This document shows positions 1 through 8,808 of a stretch of 64,000 nucleotides of DNA, piece by piece. The notes beneath the pieces are model-generated. The model was not told the DNA's origin. It saw nothing but the letters and a program-made list of their open reading frames with translations, and ran no database searches. Made by a program: the position numbers and the translations under genes. This DNA comes from Cyanobacteria bacterium FACHB-DQ100 (GTDB lineage Bacteria > Cyanobacteriota > Cyanobacteriia > Leptolyngbyales > Leptolyngbyaceae), in assembly GCA_014695195.1 (NCBI GenBank), contig JACJNW010000028.1, positions 806,001-870,000 of the forward strand, read 5' to 3'. The stretch's first letter is position 1; each line of letters opens with the position of its first letter.

Positions 1-580
1 ACGATCGCATAGTAGCACTGGCGTAGGGGTGAAGGAGCGATTGGGCTGATTTGAAGCTTGGATCGAGCCAGTGATCGTACTCGTCTTTGCTGAGGATCAC
101 GGGCATTCGATCGTGAACGGTTGCTGCAAGCTCATTCGCTTCAGTCGTGATAATTGTGCAAGTTTCAACAGTTTCACCGTCTGGAGAGTTCCAGCGCTCC
201 CAGAGTCCGGCAAAGGCAAAAGGTTGATGGTCTTCTAATTGGAAGTAGAACGGCTGCTTTTTACCCGCTTGCTTTTTCCATTCGTAGTAGCCATCCGCCA
301 CAACCAGACAGCGACGGCGCTTAAATGCATCGCGGAATGAAGGTTTCTCACTGACTGTTTCAGCGCGGGCGTTGATTAGTTTATTTCCGATCGCCGGATC
401 TTTCGCCCAAGCGGGAATCAATCCCCAGCGTAAGAGTTTGAAGTGATGCGGTTCGACGATCGCGCCGATGGGTTGAGTGGGGGCAATGTTGTAGCGCGGT
501 TGCCAGTTAGGAATTTCGTCGAGGTCGAAGGTTTGGGCAATCGCGTCTGCTGTATGAGTTTGGGTAAATCTTCCGCACAT
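1..580 (-). CDS. SRAP (SOS response-associated peptidase, YedK/HMCES family), 3' end outside window
   Basis: Family members form a covalent thiazolidine link with abasic sites in single-stranded DNA and shield them. Read on the minus strand from the ATG at 578-580, the protein begins MCGRFTQ, so the catalytic Cys is residue 2, exposed once Met is removed as the family requires. Other family signatures follow: YNIAPTQ, RWGLIPAWAK, INARAET (catalytic Asn), and YYEW (active-site Glu). About 193 residues are visible, and the C-terminus runs off the left edge shortly after the conserved HDRMPVIL block containing the active-site His. It is transcribed in the same direction as the rhodanese-like gene upstream, with an inverted repeat between them. 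Family identity is very secure; the exact C-terminus is unknown. Confidence 0.95.
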   Translation of the reverse strand, partial: MCGRFTQTHTADAIAQTFDLDEIPNWQPRYNIAPTQPIGAIVEPHHFKLLRWGLIPAWAKDPAIGNKLINARAETVSEKPSFRDAFKRRRCLVVADGYYEWKKQAGKKQPFYFQLEDHQPFAFAGLWERWNSPDGETVETCTIITTEANELAATVHDRMPVILSKDEYDHWLDPSFKSAQSLLHPYASATMRS

Positions 581-614
581 AAAAATCGTGATTTTGGAGG
601 CTTTCCTCAGTACA

Positions 615-652
615 CAAGAACTCCGACTTCGTTGAGAAAATCGGAGTTCTTG
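615..652. terminator. Hairpin between rhodanese-like gene and SRAP gene
   Basis: Perfect 12-bp inverted repeat, arms CAAGAACTCCGA (615-626) and its complement (641-652), with a 14-nt loop. It lies just downstream of the rhodanese-like gene (stop at 677, minus strand), so it probably ends or protects that transcript. There is no strong U tract, so intrinsic termination is inferred. Confidence 0.5.
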
Positions 653-676
653 TTAGTTTAGGAGAATCGCAAAACT

Positions 677-1168
677 CTATGGCTTTTCAAAATCGATCTC
701 TTGACGTTCAAAGTGGTTTTTCACATTGTCTACCACGTTGTAAGCATTCTTGCCCGGATCAGCGAGAGATTCGTCAACGCCCTCGGTCGAACCTGCAACC
801 GCTTTCCAAGCGTCCAGTCCACCTTTCAACTCTGAAACACTGTTAAACCCTGCTTGACGCAGCAGGTTTGCAGCTTCAGCCGTTTCTTGATCGCTTGCAC
901 CGTAAACGTAGATATCGCGATTCGATTCAAAGTTATTTTTTGCTAAATCGACCAGCTTGTCGATCGGAAACTCCATTGCTCCCATGATGTGACCTTGGTT
1001 ATAAACATCACGCGGACGCACATCTAGAATCGTCAGTCCGGGTTCGCCCCACTCTAAGCGAGACTTCAGATCATGAACTGAAGACTGTGCCTTCAATCCA
1101 GGCGGCGTAGGAGTGATATTCGGCAGCATTTCTTTAGCTTTTTCAATTGCATCTTCTACTTTAGACAT
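677..1168 (-). CDS. Rhodanese-like domain protein lacking the catalytic cysteine
   Basis: A 163-residue protein with one rhodanese domain (about residues 30-120): ILDVRPRDVYNQGHI, then the strand-loop that should hold the persulfide-forming Cys, and the C-terminal LKGGLDAW motif. At the active-site loop the protein reads YVYGASDQET, with Gly where sulfurtransferases have Cys, so sulfur transfer by the usual mechanism is unlikely. A binding, scaffold or regulatory role is inferred. The N-terminus (about 25 residues, EDAIEKAKEMLP) looks helical, and there is no signal peptide. Partner and pathway are unknown. Confidence 0.85.
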   Translation of the reverse strand: MSKVEDAIEKAKEMLPNITPTPPGLKAQSSVHDLKSRLEWGEPGLTILDVRPRDVYNQGHIMGAMEFPIDKLVDLAKNNFESNRDIYVYGASDQETAEAANLLRQAGFNSVSELKGGLDAWKAVAGSTEGVDESLADPGKNAYNVVDNVKNHFERQEIDFEKP

Positions 1169-1276
1169 AATAAAAATTTCCCGTAGAGGTCATGATCAAT
1201 CTAACGGGGAGGCGTGGGATCGCTTATCTGGCTAAAGTGAGAAGGTGCCGATCGTCGCAAGGTAGATTTGCGAAAC

Positions 1277-2185
1277 TTATTCAAATGGATTCGTGCGCCA
1301 AGGGGTTGGATCGACGGCGGCACCATGCAAGAATAAGCCCCAATGTAAGTGAGATCCGGTTGCGGCTCCGGTAGCTCCGATCGCACCGATGCGCTGTCCG
1401 GGTCTAACAACATCTCCTTCTTTGACATCGATCCGGCTCATGTGAATGTAGATGGTTTCAACTCCCTGACCGTGATCGAGTCCGACACAGTTTCCATGCA
1501 CTTTGAAGCCTTGGGATTCTCGCCCGATTAAGACTACGCGACCTGCTGCCGGAGCCACGATCGCTGATCCGTATCCACCTGCATAATCAATCCCACGATG
1601 ATAATAATCTTTGGCAAAGACTCCGTTGTAATAGCGGCGAATGCCGTAACCTGCGGTCACTCCACCCTGACTTGGCCGCGCAAATTTGCCTGACCAAAGT
1701 TTTTCTGGAGAAACGATCGCTTTAAACGCATCAATGCGATCAAATTCAGCATCGCTGCCGTTGTCATCTTTTCCGGGAGGTAGCCAAATGCTTTGAGTTG
1801 GAAACGATCGATTTCGCAAGGTAATTGGGATCGTCTGGGTATCCGTTCCCCCAGAAATTTGAATCGAGAGGCGACCAGGACGATCGAGCGGTGTTGTAGG
1901 TAGAAGCGATCGATAACGGTTATTGCCCAAATCAAACGATGGATAGGTCTTCCCGTTAAAGCGAATTGTCGGGGCGGTTTGAGATTGGGTGATCACGGAA
2001 ATCGTATCTCCAAGCGCGGGCGATCGCGGCGTAATCTGGGCTTGGAGAGCGCGGGACGGAGCGGTGAGGAAGACGATCGACAGTGCGACAACCAGCGAGA
2101 TGACCAGCGAGAACAAAGTGGAACGTTTTGTCAGGAACACGGCTTTAAGTTGATACAAAACTGCCAACAGTTTACAGTTTGGCAA
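1277..2185 (-). CDS. M23 family metallopeptidase (LytM-type peptidoglycan hydrolase), secreted
   Basis: A 302-residue protein with an N-terminal hydrophobic segment (about residues 20-45, LFSLVISLVVALSIVF) acting as signal peptide or anchor, a beta-rich domain (about 50-130), and a C-terminal M23 domain (about 185-295). Zinc ligands are visible: HRGIDYAG (H and D), and HLHWG near the C-terminus for the HxH motif. These enzymes cleave peptide cross-bridges in periplasmic peptidoglycan. The gene diverges from the methyltransferase starting at 2213, with only 27 bp between the two starts, so their promoters must overlap each other's coding or leader regions. Confidence 0.92.
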   Translation of the reverse strand: MPNCKLLAVLYQLKAVFLTKRSTLFSLVISLVVALSIVFLTAPSRALQAQITPRSPALGDTISVITQSQTAPTIRFNGKTYPSFDLGNNRYRSLLPTTPLDRPGRLSIQISGGTDTQTIPITLRNRSFPTQSIWLPPGKDDNGSDAEFDRIDAFKAIVSPEKLWSGKFARPSQGGVTAGYGIRRYYNGVFAKDYYHRGIDYAGGYGSAIVAPAAGRVVLIGRESQGFKVHGNCVGLDHGQGVETIYIHMSRIDVKEGDVVRPGQRIGAIGATGAATGSHLHWGLFLHGAAVDPTPWRTNPFE

Positions 2186-2212
2186 GACGGGAATTGTGTC
2201 GAGAGGCGAAAA

Positions 2213-2926
2213 ATGATCTGGAGAAGGCTAGGGGCAATTTTGGCGATTTGGCTTTGTTTGAGTTTGCCAGTGTGGGCGGATGTAGAGGTTTATCAAACTC
2301 GTACAAATCACGACCCGGATGGCATTGGCAAAATTTACATGGGGCGTGAAATTGCTCAGATCATGGGGCATCAGGGCGCAGGGTGGTTGGAGCGATCGAG
2401 CCGCGCATCCGAAGAACAGCCCCAAAAAGTGATTGCCGCACTGAATCTCAAACCAGATAGCGTAGTTGCGGATATTGGAGCAGGCACCGGGTATTTCAGC
2501 TTCCGAATTGCCTCTGGGGTGCCACAAGGCAAAGTGTATGCAGTAGAGGTTCAGCCGGAAATGCTGGAGATTTTGAACTCTCTGAAAGATGAGAAGAAAA
2601 TCCCGAATGTTGAGCCGATCTTAGGGAGTGAAACAAATCCGAATTTGCCGGAAAACAGCGTTGATTTAGCATTAATGGTCGATGCGTATCACGAGTTTGA
2701 ATATCCCCAAGAAATGATGGCGGGAATTGTACGATCGCTCAAACCTCACGGGCGAGCGGTTCTAGTCGAATACCGAGGCGAAAATCCGTTCGTGTTGATC
2801 AAACCGCTACACAAAATGACTCAGAAACAAGTGCGGCAAGAAATGACGGTTGCAGGACTTCGCTATGTTGAAACTCGCAACGGTTTACCGCAGCAGCACA
2901 TCTTCATCTTTGAAAAAGTAGTCTAG
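2213..2926 (+). CDS. Class I SAM-dependent methyltransferase with signal peptide
   Basis: A 237-residue protein. The ATG at 2213 is preferred over an in-frame start at 1979: it is preceded by GAGAGG and begins a convincing signal peptide (MIWRRLGAILAIWLCLSLPVWA), whereas the longer frame runs over the divergent M23 gene. The SAM-binding motif I, VVADIGAGTGYFSF, is clear, followed by motif II-like EVQPEMLE and LMVDAYHEF. Exported methyltransferases of this type are common in bacteria; their substrate is not known. Location in the periplasm or lumen is inferred from the signal peptide. Confidence 0.88.
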   Translation: MIWRRLGAILAIWLCLSLPVWADVEVYQTRTNHDPDGIGKIYMGREIAQIMGHQGAGWLERSSRASEEQPQKVIAALNLKPDSVVADIGAGTGYFSFRIASGVPQGKVYAVEVQPEMLEILNSLKDEKKIPNVEPILGSETNPNLPENSVDLALMVDAYHEFEYPQEMMAGIVRSLKPHGRAVLVEYRGENPFVLIKPLHKMTQKQVRQEMTVAGLRYVETRNGLPQQHIFIFEKVV

Positions 2927-3002
2927 GTATGGAAACATACCTTAACGGTCCATCTTCATTGCACCAGTGATATGGTGTGCAAGTTAGACATGAGCGTTTA
3001 AG

Positions 3003-3611
3003 ATGAGAGCCTTAATGTTGGGAGTTTTGCTGCTTGGATCGCCCACTTATGCAGCAGAACTCGACCTTGATCCGAAAGTAATTCAGAACAGTCCAGTCCT
3101 GCAACGCTGGCAAAAACAAGTCCCAAATGTGACCGAAGAAATTAAATCTGATCCGAGTTTTCGCACAAGATTACGGATTGGCTATTCTGCTTCAGAATTA
3201 AATCTTGGAATTGAAGATTTGCGAATCGATCGCACCCGTCTCACTACCAGCGCGAATTATCAATCCTCAAACTGGGGTGCAGATTTACATTACTATGCTC
3301 GTCCCCTCGGAAGTTACATCAATGTCGCGCCGCTGGTGGGATATCGGCAGTTAAACGTGCAAGGACAAACGATCGACGGCGCAAATCTAGGCATCAGAGC
3401 GCTGTTTGTTCTCTCTCGCGGTGGCGGTGCAGATATTAGCCTGACTCAAAGCTGGGTGGCTCCGTTTAGCGCAGAACAAACCGGATTGACGACATTATCG
3501 ATCGGCTACGCCCTCACACACAATCTCAGACTCTCCACCGAGTTTCAAAAACGCAATTCTCCAATTCAGAAAGAGAGCCGATTTGGCATCGGTTTAGAAT
3601 GGATGCCTTAA
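3003..3611 (+). CDS. Predicted exported outer-membrane-type beta-barrel protein, unknown function
   Basis: A 202-residue protein not recognised by name. It has a short signal peptide (MRALMLGVLLLGSPTYAAE) and then alternating polar/hydrophobic strands (RLRIGYSASELNLGIEDLRI, LHYYARPLGSY), ending in an aromatic-rich strand (GIGLEWMP). This pattern resembles small outer-membrane barrels or porin-like proteins. It lies 35 bp upstream of trpB on the same strand and could be cotranscribed, but no functional link is evident. Function is not assigned. Confidence 0.7.
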   Translation: MRALMLGVLLLGSPTYAAELDLDPKVIQNSPVLQRWQKQVPNVTEEIKSDPSFRTRLRIGYSASELNLGIEDLRIDRTRLTTSANYQSSNWGADLHYYARPLGSYINVAPLVGYRQLNVQGQTIDGANLGIRALFVLSRGGGADISLTQSWVAPFSAEQTGLTTLSIGYALTHNLRLSTEFQKRNSPIQKESRFGIGLEWMP

Positions 3612-3646
3612 GATTAAAGATGTTCTGAATTTTTGAAAGTGCGATC

Positions 3647-4888
3647 GTGACTATTACTCCGCTTCCTCCTAATCAGTCTGTATCAATTGAAAACCGCCCC
3701 GATACTTTGGGTCGATTCGGCAAATTCGGCGGTAAATACGTTCCTGAAACATTGATGCCAGCACTGGCAGAACTCGAAGCCGCTTACAAACAGTACAGTC
3801 AAGATTCCAGCTTTCAAGCAGAACTCCAGTCGCTTCTGCGCGATTATGTCGGTCGTCCGAGTCCGCTTTATTTTGCTGAGCGCTTAACCCAACATTACGC
3901 TAAGCCAGACGGAACCGGAGCACAGATTTATCTCAAGCGCGAAGATTTAAACCACACAGGCGCACACAAGATTAACAATGCGATCGCTCAAGCCCTCCTT
4001 GCTAAACGCATGGGCAAACAGCGTGTGATCGCCGAAACCGGAGCCGGACAGCATGGAGTGGCAACCGCAACCGCTTGCGCTCGATTTGGGCTGAAATGCG
4101 TTGTTTACATGGGCGTTCACGATATGGAACGTCAAGCGTTGAATGTGTTTAGAATGCGCCTGATGGGTGCAGAAGTTTGTCCAGTCGCAGCCGGAACCGG
4201 AACGCTCAAAGATGCCACCTCCGAAGCGATTCGGGATTGGGTGACGAATGTAGAGACGACGCATTACATTCTCGGCTCAGTTGCAGGGCCGCATCCCTAC
4301 CCGATGATTGTGCGCGATTTTCACGCAATTATCGGTCAAGAAACCCGCGCTCAATGTCAGGAAAAATGGGGCGGCTTGCCGGATATTTTGCTGGCTTGTG
4401 TTGGCGGCGGTTCGAATGCAATGGGATTGTTCCATGAATTTGTCGAAGACCCCAGCGTTCGCATGATCGGAGTTGAAGCCGCAGGGCATGGAGTCGAAAC
4501 CGATAAACACGCGGCAACTTTAACCAAAGGGCGGGTCGGAGTGCTGCATGGCGCAATGAGCTACTTGTTACAGGATGAAGACGGACAAGTGATCGAGCCG
4601 CATTCGGTGAGCGCGGGCTTAGATTATCCGGGCGTTGGGCCTGAACATAGCTATCTGATGGAAGTTAGACGGGCAGAATACTACGCTGTCACCGATGAGC
4701 AAGCCTTAGCTGCATTCCAGAAGCTTTCACAGCTAGAAGGAATCATTCCGGCATTGGAGACATCACACGCGATCGCTTATCTCGATACGCTTTGCCCGCA
4801 ACTGTCGGGAAGCCCTCGGATTGTGATTAACTGCTCTGGGCGCGGCGATAAAGATGTCTTGAGCGTCTCGAAAATTCTTAATCCTTAG
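3647..4888 (+). CDS. trpB: Tryptophan synthase beta chain
   Basis: A 413-residue PLP enzyme that condenses indole with L-serine to give tryptophan, the last step of the pathway, as an alpha2-beta2 complex with TrpA (not in this window). The GTG start at 3647 gives the usual cyanobacterial N-terminus. Diagnostic sequences are [13 protein letters not shown] near the start, HTGAHKINN with the Schiff-base lysine at about residue 108, ETGAGQHG, and the phosphate-binding loop GGGSNAMG at about residue 250. Full length and intact. A hairpin at 4896-4926 follows. Confidence 0.98.
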   Translation: MTITPLPPNQSVSIENRPDTLGRFGKFGGKYVPETLMPALAELEAAYKQYSQDSSFQAELQSLLRDYVGRPSPLYFAERLTQHYAKPDGTGAQIYLKREDLNHTGAHKINNAIAQALLAKRMGKQRVIAETGAGQHGVATATACARFGLKCVVYMGVHDMERQALNVFRMRLMGAEVCPVAAGTGTLKDATSEAIRDWVTNVETTHYILGSVAGPHPYPMIVRDFHAIIGQETRAQCQEKWGGLPDILLACVGGGSNAMGLFHEFVEDPSVRMIGVEAAGHGVETDKHAATLTKGRVGVLHGAMSYLLQDEDGQVIEPHSVSAGLDYPGVGPEHSYLMEVRRAEYYAVTDEQALAAFQKLSQLEGIIPALETSHAIAYLDTLCPQLSGSPRIVINCSGRGDKDVLSVSKILNP

Positions 4889-4895
4889 TGTTTTT

Positions 4896-4926
4896 GCCCG
4901 TTTGAGCTAAAATCCAGACGGGCTTT
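4896..4926 (+). terminator. Probable terminator after trpB
   Basis: GCCCGT (4896-4901) pairs with ACGGGC (4918-4923), followed by a short T-rich stretch. It lies 8 bp past the trpB stop, and also before the end of the convergent DUF5615 reading frame. The weak U tract keeps confidence moderate. Confidence 0.5.
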
Positions 4927-4933
4927 ATCGTCA

Positions 4934-5293
4934 CTAAAGCGGAATCCAGATCAGTTGATCAATCCACTCTTCCGCCTCAGTGGTTTCCCAAATCAGCACC
5001 AGTTCTTCTGCTCACTCGCGAATGGTCGAGCTAGGACGCAGCCAAAATAGTCCCCATATGTATCCTCCGCTTTGCCAGTGCATTTCTAAATGTTCCGGCA
5101 TACTTTTGCGATTGTCAGTCACTAAAATTCTTTGTGACAGTTCTAAATATTGCAAAACTTCAGGATGTTGAGTTCCAGAAAGTGGGGCACCTGGATCACC
5201 AACGCGCAAAATATCAATTCTTGGATTGAGGCGGAGAACAGCAATTTTCAACTTAGGCGATAAATTCTCATCAAGCAGAAATCGAGCTTTCAT
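4934..5293 (-). pseudogene. DUF5615 PIN-like toxin, interrupted by an in-frame TGA
   Basis: From the ATG at 5291-5293 the frame reads 93 codons (MKARFLLDENLSP, with the PIN-type acidic residues DEN and LVTDNRK) and then hits TGA at 5012-5014. Translation of the same frame past this stop gives 25 more residues (AEELVLIWETTEAEEW and on) that match the usual C-terminal helix of the family, then TAG at 4934-4936. The gene therefore looks like a full-length toxin of about 119 residues broken by a single nonsense change, or by a sequencing error. It overlaps the DUF433 antitoxin by 4 bp (ATGA), the usual coupled arrangement. The 93-residue product keeps the acidic residues, so residual activity cannot be excluded. 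Confidence 0.85.
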
Positions 5294-5622
5294 GAGTGGG
5301 TTAAGCTGCTTTTGCGCTCTCGTTTCAATGCTCTCAATCGTTGTATAACCGGAGAAAGCTCAGACTCTGCCCACGCTTGATAGCGTTGTTCTCGCCAGTT
5401 TGCCAAACGCAGCAAATACGCTTCGATCGTGGATCGATCGTGTAAATAATAAATAATTGCGGCATGAACCTTTTCGAGATTCAAGGACGGTAATTCCTCC
5501 AGAATTTGCTCCGGTGAATAGCCTGCGAGGTAATACTTCAACACATCTTCCAGTCCAATTCGATGTCCTTTGAATCGGATTTCGTCTGGACTTGCAAACT
5601 CAAAATAATCTTCCAGTTGCAT
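5290..5622 (-). CDS. DUF433 family antitoxin
   Basis: A 110-residue protein. DUF433 proteins have a winged-helix-like DNA-binding fold and are the usual first gene of two-gene modules with DUF5615 PIN-like toxins. Visible family features are the IRFKGHRIGLEDVLKYYLAGYSPEQI block and the PSLNLEKVHAAIIYYL block. The stop overlaps the start of the downstream toxin frame (ATGA), implying translational coupling. As the toxin is truncated here, this antitoxin may be free to decay or may act alone as a DNA-binding autoregulator (inference). Confidence 0.85.
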   Translation of the reverse strand: MQLEDYFEFASPDEIRFKGHRIGLEDVLKYYLAGYSPEQILEELPSLNLEKVHAAIIYYLHDRSTIEAYLLRLANWREQRYQAWAESELSPVIQRLRALKRERKSSLTHS

Positions 5623-5729
5623 GACAAGACCTTGTAACTGAATATCGATATTCTAGACTGGAGTGTCTCACAGATCCGTTGATCCCCCCTTCCCCGTAAG
5701 ATATGGGTGAAGTGTCAAACAAATAACCC

Positions 5730-6902
5730 GTGAAAGCAATCACCCTTCTTGGTTCAACTGGATCGATCGGGACACAAACGCTGGATATTGTGTCCGAGCA
5801 TCCGGATCAGTTTCGCATTGTTGGGATGGCAGCCGGACGCAATGTGGAATTATTCGCGCAGCAGATCCGCACGTTCCGCCCAGAAATCGTCGCCATTTGT
5901 GACGAGAGTAAGTTAGCCGAATTAAAGGACGCGATCGCCGATCTTGACCCACAGCCGATTATTCTCTCTGGTGAAGCAGGAGTCGTCGAAGTCGCACGTT
6001 ACGGCGATGCAGAGTCGGTTGTGAGTGGAATTGTAGGCTGTGCCGGATTGCTTCCGACATTAGCAGCGATCGAGGCAGGAAAGAATATTGCTTTAGCAAA
6101 CAAAGAAACACTGATTGCGGGTGCGCCTGTGGTGCTACCTCTGATTCAAAAACATGGCGTAAAAATGCTCCCTGCCGATTCGGAACATTCTGCAATTTTC
6201 CAGTGTTTGCAAGGTGTTCCAGAAGGCGGATTGAAGAAAATTATTTTAACGGCATCGGGTGGCTCGTTCCGCGATCTGCCCGTTGAAAAATTGGCATCGG
6301 TGACGGTTGCAGATGCACTGAAACATCCGAATTGGACAATGGGGCGCAAGATTACGATCGACTCCGCCACCCTGATGAACAAAGGCTTGGAAGTAATCGA
6401 AGCGCATTATTTATTTGGCGTTGATTATGACGATATTGAAATTGTGATTCATCCGCAGAGCATTATTCACTCGCTGATTGAACTGCAAGATACTTCGGTG
6501 CTGGCACAGTTGGGCTGGGCGGATATGCGATTGCCGTTGTTGTATTCGCTGTCGTATCCCGATCGTGTTCCGACGAGTTGGGAACGGCTGGATCTGGTGA
6601 AGTTGGGAACGCTGACCTTCCGAGAGCCGGATCACGCGAAGTATCCTTGCATGGCGTTGGCGTATGCGGCAGGTCGAGCAGGGGGCTGTATGCCTGCGGT
6701 GCTGAATGCGGCGAATGAACAAGCGGTGGCGCTATTTTTAGAAGAAAAAATTCAGTTCTTGGATATTCCGCGATTAATTGAGGAAACGTGCGATCGCTAC
6801 ACAACTCAAAATCGTTCCACACCAACGCTCGAAGAAATTCTGGCGGCGGATGAATGGGCGCGACAAACGGTAGTGTCTGCGAGTCAGTTGGTTGAGGTGT
6901 AG
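5730..6902 (+). CDS. dxr: 1-deoxy-D-xylulose 5-phosphate reductoisomerase
   Basis: A 390-residue enzyme of the MEP isoprenoid pathway: it rearranges and reduces DXP to 2-C-methyl-D-erythritol 4-phosphate using NADPH and a divalent metal. Evidence: the NADPH loop [10 protein letters not shown] at residues 8-17; NKETLIAGA; the metal-binding acidic segment [21 protein letters not shown]; and [23 protein letters not shown], here seen in parts. The GTG start at 5730 places the Rossmann strand at the N-terminus as in homologues. Length matches the family. It supplies precursors for chlorophyll and phylloquinone side chains; the latter is used by MenA encoded near 39 kb. Confidence 0.98.
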   Translation: MKAITLLGSTGSIGTQTLDIVSEHPDQFRIVGMAAGRNVELFAQQIRTFRPEIVAICDESKLAELKDAIADLDPQPIILSGEAGVVEVARYGDAESVVSGIVGCAGLLPTLAAIEAGKNIALANKETLIAGAPVVLPLIQKHGVKMLPADSEHSAIFQCLQGVPEGGLKKIILTASGGSFRDLPVEKLASVTVADALKHPNWTMGRKITIDSATLMNKGLEVIEAHYLFGVDYDDIEIVIHPQSIIHSLIELQDTSVLAQLGWADMRLPLLYSLSYPDRVPTSWERLDLVKLGTLTFREPDHAKYPCMALAYAAGRAGGCMPAVLNAANEQAVALFLEEKIQFLDIPRLIEETCDRYTTQNRSTPTLEEILAADEWARQTVVSASQLVEV

Positions 6903-7012
6903 GAAAGGTGCGATCGTCGTGTTGGGCGATCGCGCTTCTAAATTGTCCGTTTGTGGTCTAAAACATCTTTTTGCAGGTTAAATAAGTTTTAGAAACTGAA
7001 CGCACTTTAGCC

Positions 7013-7321
7013 GTGGTTATTTTTGTTGATGTTGATGATACTCTCATTCGCTCATTTGGGACAAAACGCATTCCGATGCCGAGCGTTATCCAAGCAATTC
7101 GAGAGTTAAAAGCTAAAGGCGCAATCTTGTACTGCTGGAGTAGTGGAGGTAGTGAATATGCTCGTACTTCAGCATTAGAGGTAGGCTTAGATGATTGTTT
7201 TGTGGCTTATCTTCCCAAACCAGCTGCCGTGATTGATGATCAACCTTTTCAGTCTTGGCGTAACTTGCGTCATGTGTACCCAGCGCAGGTGAATCAATTA
7301 TTGAATGAGATAGATTTTTAA
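7013..7321 (+). CDS. Small HAD-superfamily protein
   Basis: A 102-residue protein starting at GTG 7013. Motif I is FVDVDDTLIRS (DxDxT), motif II is the YCWSSGG Ser, and a motif III/IV-like block is LPKPAAVIDDQP (Lys and two Asp). There is no room for a cap domain, so it would be a minimal HAD phosphatase or phosphatase-like protein. Substrate unknown. The HicB-like gene follows 20 bp downstream on the same strand, so they may be cotranscribed. Confidence 0.75.
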   Translation: MVIFVDVDDTLIRSFGTKRIPMPSVIQAIRELKAKGAILYCWSSGGSEYARTSALEVGLDDCFVAYLPKPAAVIDDQPFQSWRNLRHVYPAQVNQLLNEIDF

Positions 7322-7341
7322 CGTTTAATCTCTTAAAAGAA

Positions 7342-7539
7342 ATGTCTTATCGATACAGTTTGGTGATCGCGTGGTCAGAAGAAGATCAGCTTTACCTCGT
7401 CACGATTCCTGAGTTTGCCGAACTGGTGATGCAACCTTGTACAGCCGGAAAAAGCTATGCAAAAGCAGTGGAGAAGGCGCAAGAAGCGATCGCGAGTTAC
7501 TTAGACTATTGCAACACAGAACGCATTACACCACCCTAA
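7342..7539 (+). CDS. HicB-like protein without an adjacent HicA
   Basis: A 65-residue protein with the HicB partial RNase-H-like fold: YSLVIAWSEEDQLYLVTIPEFAEL followed by a helix AVEKAQEAIASYLDYC. In classical HicAB modules HicB neutralises the HicA mRNA interferase; no HicA-like gene lies on either side (the upstream gene is HAD-like, the downstream gene is convergent dtd). Orphan HicB-like proteins are common in cyanobacteria and their role is unknown. It lacks the C-terminal DNA-binding domain of longer HicB proteins. Confidence 0.75.
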   Translation: MSYRYSLVIAWSEEDQLYLVTIPEFAELVMQPCTAGKSYAKAVEKAQEAIASYLDYCNTERITPP

Positions 7540-7554
7540 AATCTCATCAGTTGC

Positions 7555-7989
7555 TTAACGCTCTAGGATTAGCGTGACAGGTCCGTCATTCTCGATCGAC
7601 ACCCGCATCATCGCCCCAAATTTTCCGGTTTCAACTTTCAAGCCGCTCGATCTGAGTTTTTCGACAAACTGGTTGTAAAGCTGTTCGGCTCGATCGGGTG
7701 CTGCCGCTTGATCAAACGAAGGTCGTCGCCCTTTGCGACAATCCCCATACAGCGTGAATTGACTTACTACGAGAATTTCCCCGTTAATGTCCTGAATGGA
7801 CTGATCAAACCTGCCGTTTTCTGAAAACACTCTTAGCTCTAAACATTTTCGTGCCATCCAGTCGAGTTCGGCTTCGGTATCAGTGGCAGCGATTCCGACT
7901 AAGAGATTTAGACCCCGATCGATTTTCCCGATCACTGCTCCATCTACTACGACTTGGGAAGAAAGAACTCGCTGAAGAACAACGCGCAT
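7555..7989 (-). CDS. dtd: D-aminoacyl-tRNA deacylase
   Basis: A 144-residue enzyme that removes D-amino acids (and glycine from mischarged tRNA-Ala) in translation proofreading. Family hallmarks: [13 protein letters not shown] at the N-terminus, the [20 protein letters not shown] active-site block (seen as SQFTLYGD), and the C-terminal cross-subunit GPVTLILE motif containing Gly-cisPro. Length and both active-site motifs are complete. Convergent with the HicB-like gene, separated by 15 bp. Confidence 0.96.
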   Translation of the reverse strand: MRVVLQRVLSSQVVVDGAVIGKIDRGLNLLVGIAATDTEAELDWMARKCLELRVFSENGRFDQSIQDINGEILVVSQFTLYGDCRKGRRPSFDQAAAPDRAEQLYNQFVEKLRSSGLKVETGKFGAMMRVSIENDGPVTLILER

Positions 7990-8129
7990 AAGTTACAGAA
8001 TTGGATTAGTCAGAATGACGATCGCGATCGCAGCATTTTGCATGAGTGTTTTTAAATCATTAGGTTCATTTGCTTGATTCGATCGTGCATTTGTCGTTTC
8101 GATGAGTTCGATTGCTGCTTTGAAGGATG

Positions 8130-8229
8130 CGTTTTCAATTTCGTGAAGCTCATTTGCTATTTTTGCAGGTTCGTTTTCGATTTTTGTAAGTTTATTTGCT
8201 ATTTTTGCAGGTTCGTTTTCAATTTCTCC
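8130..8229. repeat. 42-bp tandem repeat in a 495-bp gene-poor stretch
   Basis: Units at 8130-8171 and 8172-8213 plus 16 bp of a third (8214-8229). Each starts CGTTTTC and ends TTTGCTATTTTTGCAGGTT. The period is a multiple of three. Read on the minus strand it encodes a 14-residue motif close to IENEPAKIANKLTK in an open frame running down to about 7991, but with no ATG before the repeats, so this may be the remnant of a coiled-coil gene. The rest of 7990-8484 shows no convincing gene or RNA. Confidence 0.7.
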
Positions 8230-8484
8230 TACGTATGTGAGGGCAAACCTAAATGGGCAACACGAAAACTTTAAAACTTAGACCGAATAGATAAATAGAA
8301 ATACGAATCTCATTGGGAAGTTAGCGGAATTAGCTCAGAGAAAACTTAACCCCGCATTGGTTCAGTAATGGATACAGATGCTGAACGAAGAAGCGCAGGA
8401 TTAGAAATTCAAAGCGTTTACGATTCGCATTAAGTCAGGCGGTCGATCGCGAGATATCGATCGACGATAATAAAAGCAGCAAAA

Positions 8485-8775
8485 TCAGGTTGAATAACGC
8501 GGATGAATTCGGGGATGAAGCAATCGATCGACGACTTGATCATTCTGCAAATGAGACTCAGCGATCGCACTGACATCGCTTGGTTTCACCCGACAATACC
8601 AAATTTCATCGGGTAAAACTCTCACGGTTGCACCAAGATTGCATTGGCCTTGGCATTCACTCGGAACGATCGACACCTCAGAATCCGCACAGTCTAAAAA
8701 AGCTGCCAGCACCTCGGCTGATCCTTGAGCCAGACAGCTTTGGTACTGGCAAACGAGAATTTGTTTAGAAGACAT
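8485..8775 (-). CDS. Thioredoxin-like [2Fe-2S] ferredoxin
   Basis: A 96-residue protein of the thioredoxin-fold ferredoxin family. The four cluster ligands are visible as CQYQSC near residues 9-14 and CQGQC at about residues 42-46. The fold (ILVCQYQSCLAQGSAEVLAAF, then SIVPSECQGQCNLGATVRVLPDEIWYCRVKPSD) matches (2Fe-2S) ferredoxin domain proteins that accompany cobalamin, NuoE-like or metallochaperone functions. It starts 33 bp after the CobW-type gene on the same strand, so the two are probably one operon. Electron partner unknown. Confidence 0.85.
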   Translation of the reverse strand: MSSKQILVCQYQSCLAQGSAEVLAAFLDCADSEVSIVPSECQGQCNLGATVRVLPDEIWYCRVKPSDVSAIAESHLQNDQVVDRLLHPRIHPRYST

Positions 8776-8808
8776 TAGACAATCAAAGAACTTTATCTTA
8801 GATTGCCC

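Noticed and set aside
1979-2212. N-terminal extension of the methyltransferase ORF
   Set aside because: It overlaps the divergent M23 gene; ATG 2213 has GAGAGG upstream and begins a signal peptide.
6910-6933. Terminator after dxr formed by GCGATCG..CGATCGC
   Set aside because: The arms are two HIP1-like words common throughout the genome and no T-run follows.
8074-8274. 66-residue Phe/Cys-rich plus-strand ORF
   Set aside because: Made of the 42-bp tandem repeats, with unnatural composition and no ribosome-binding site.
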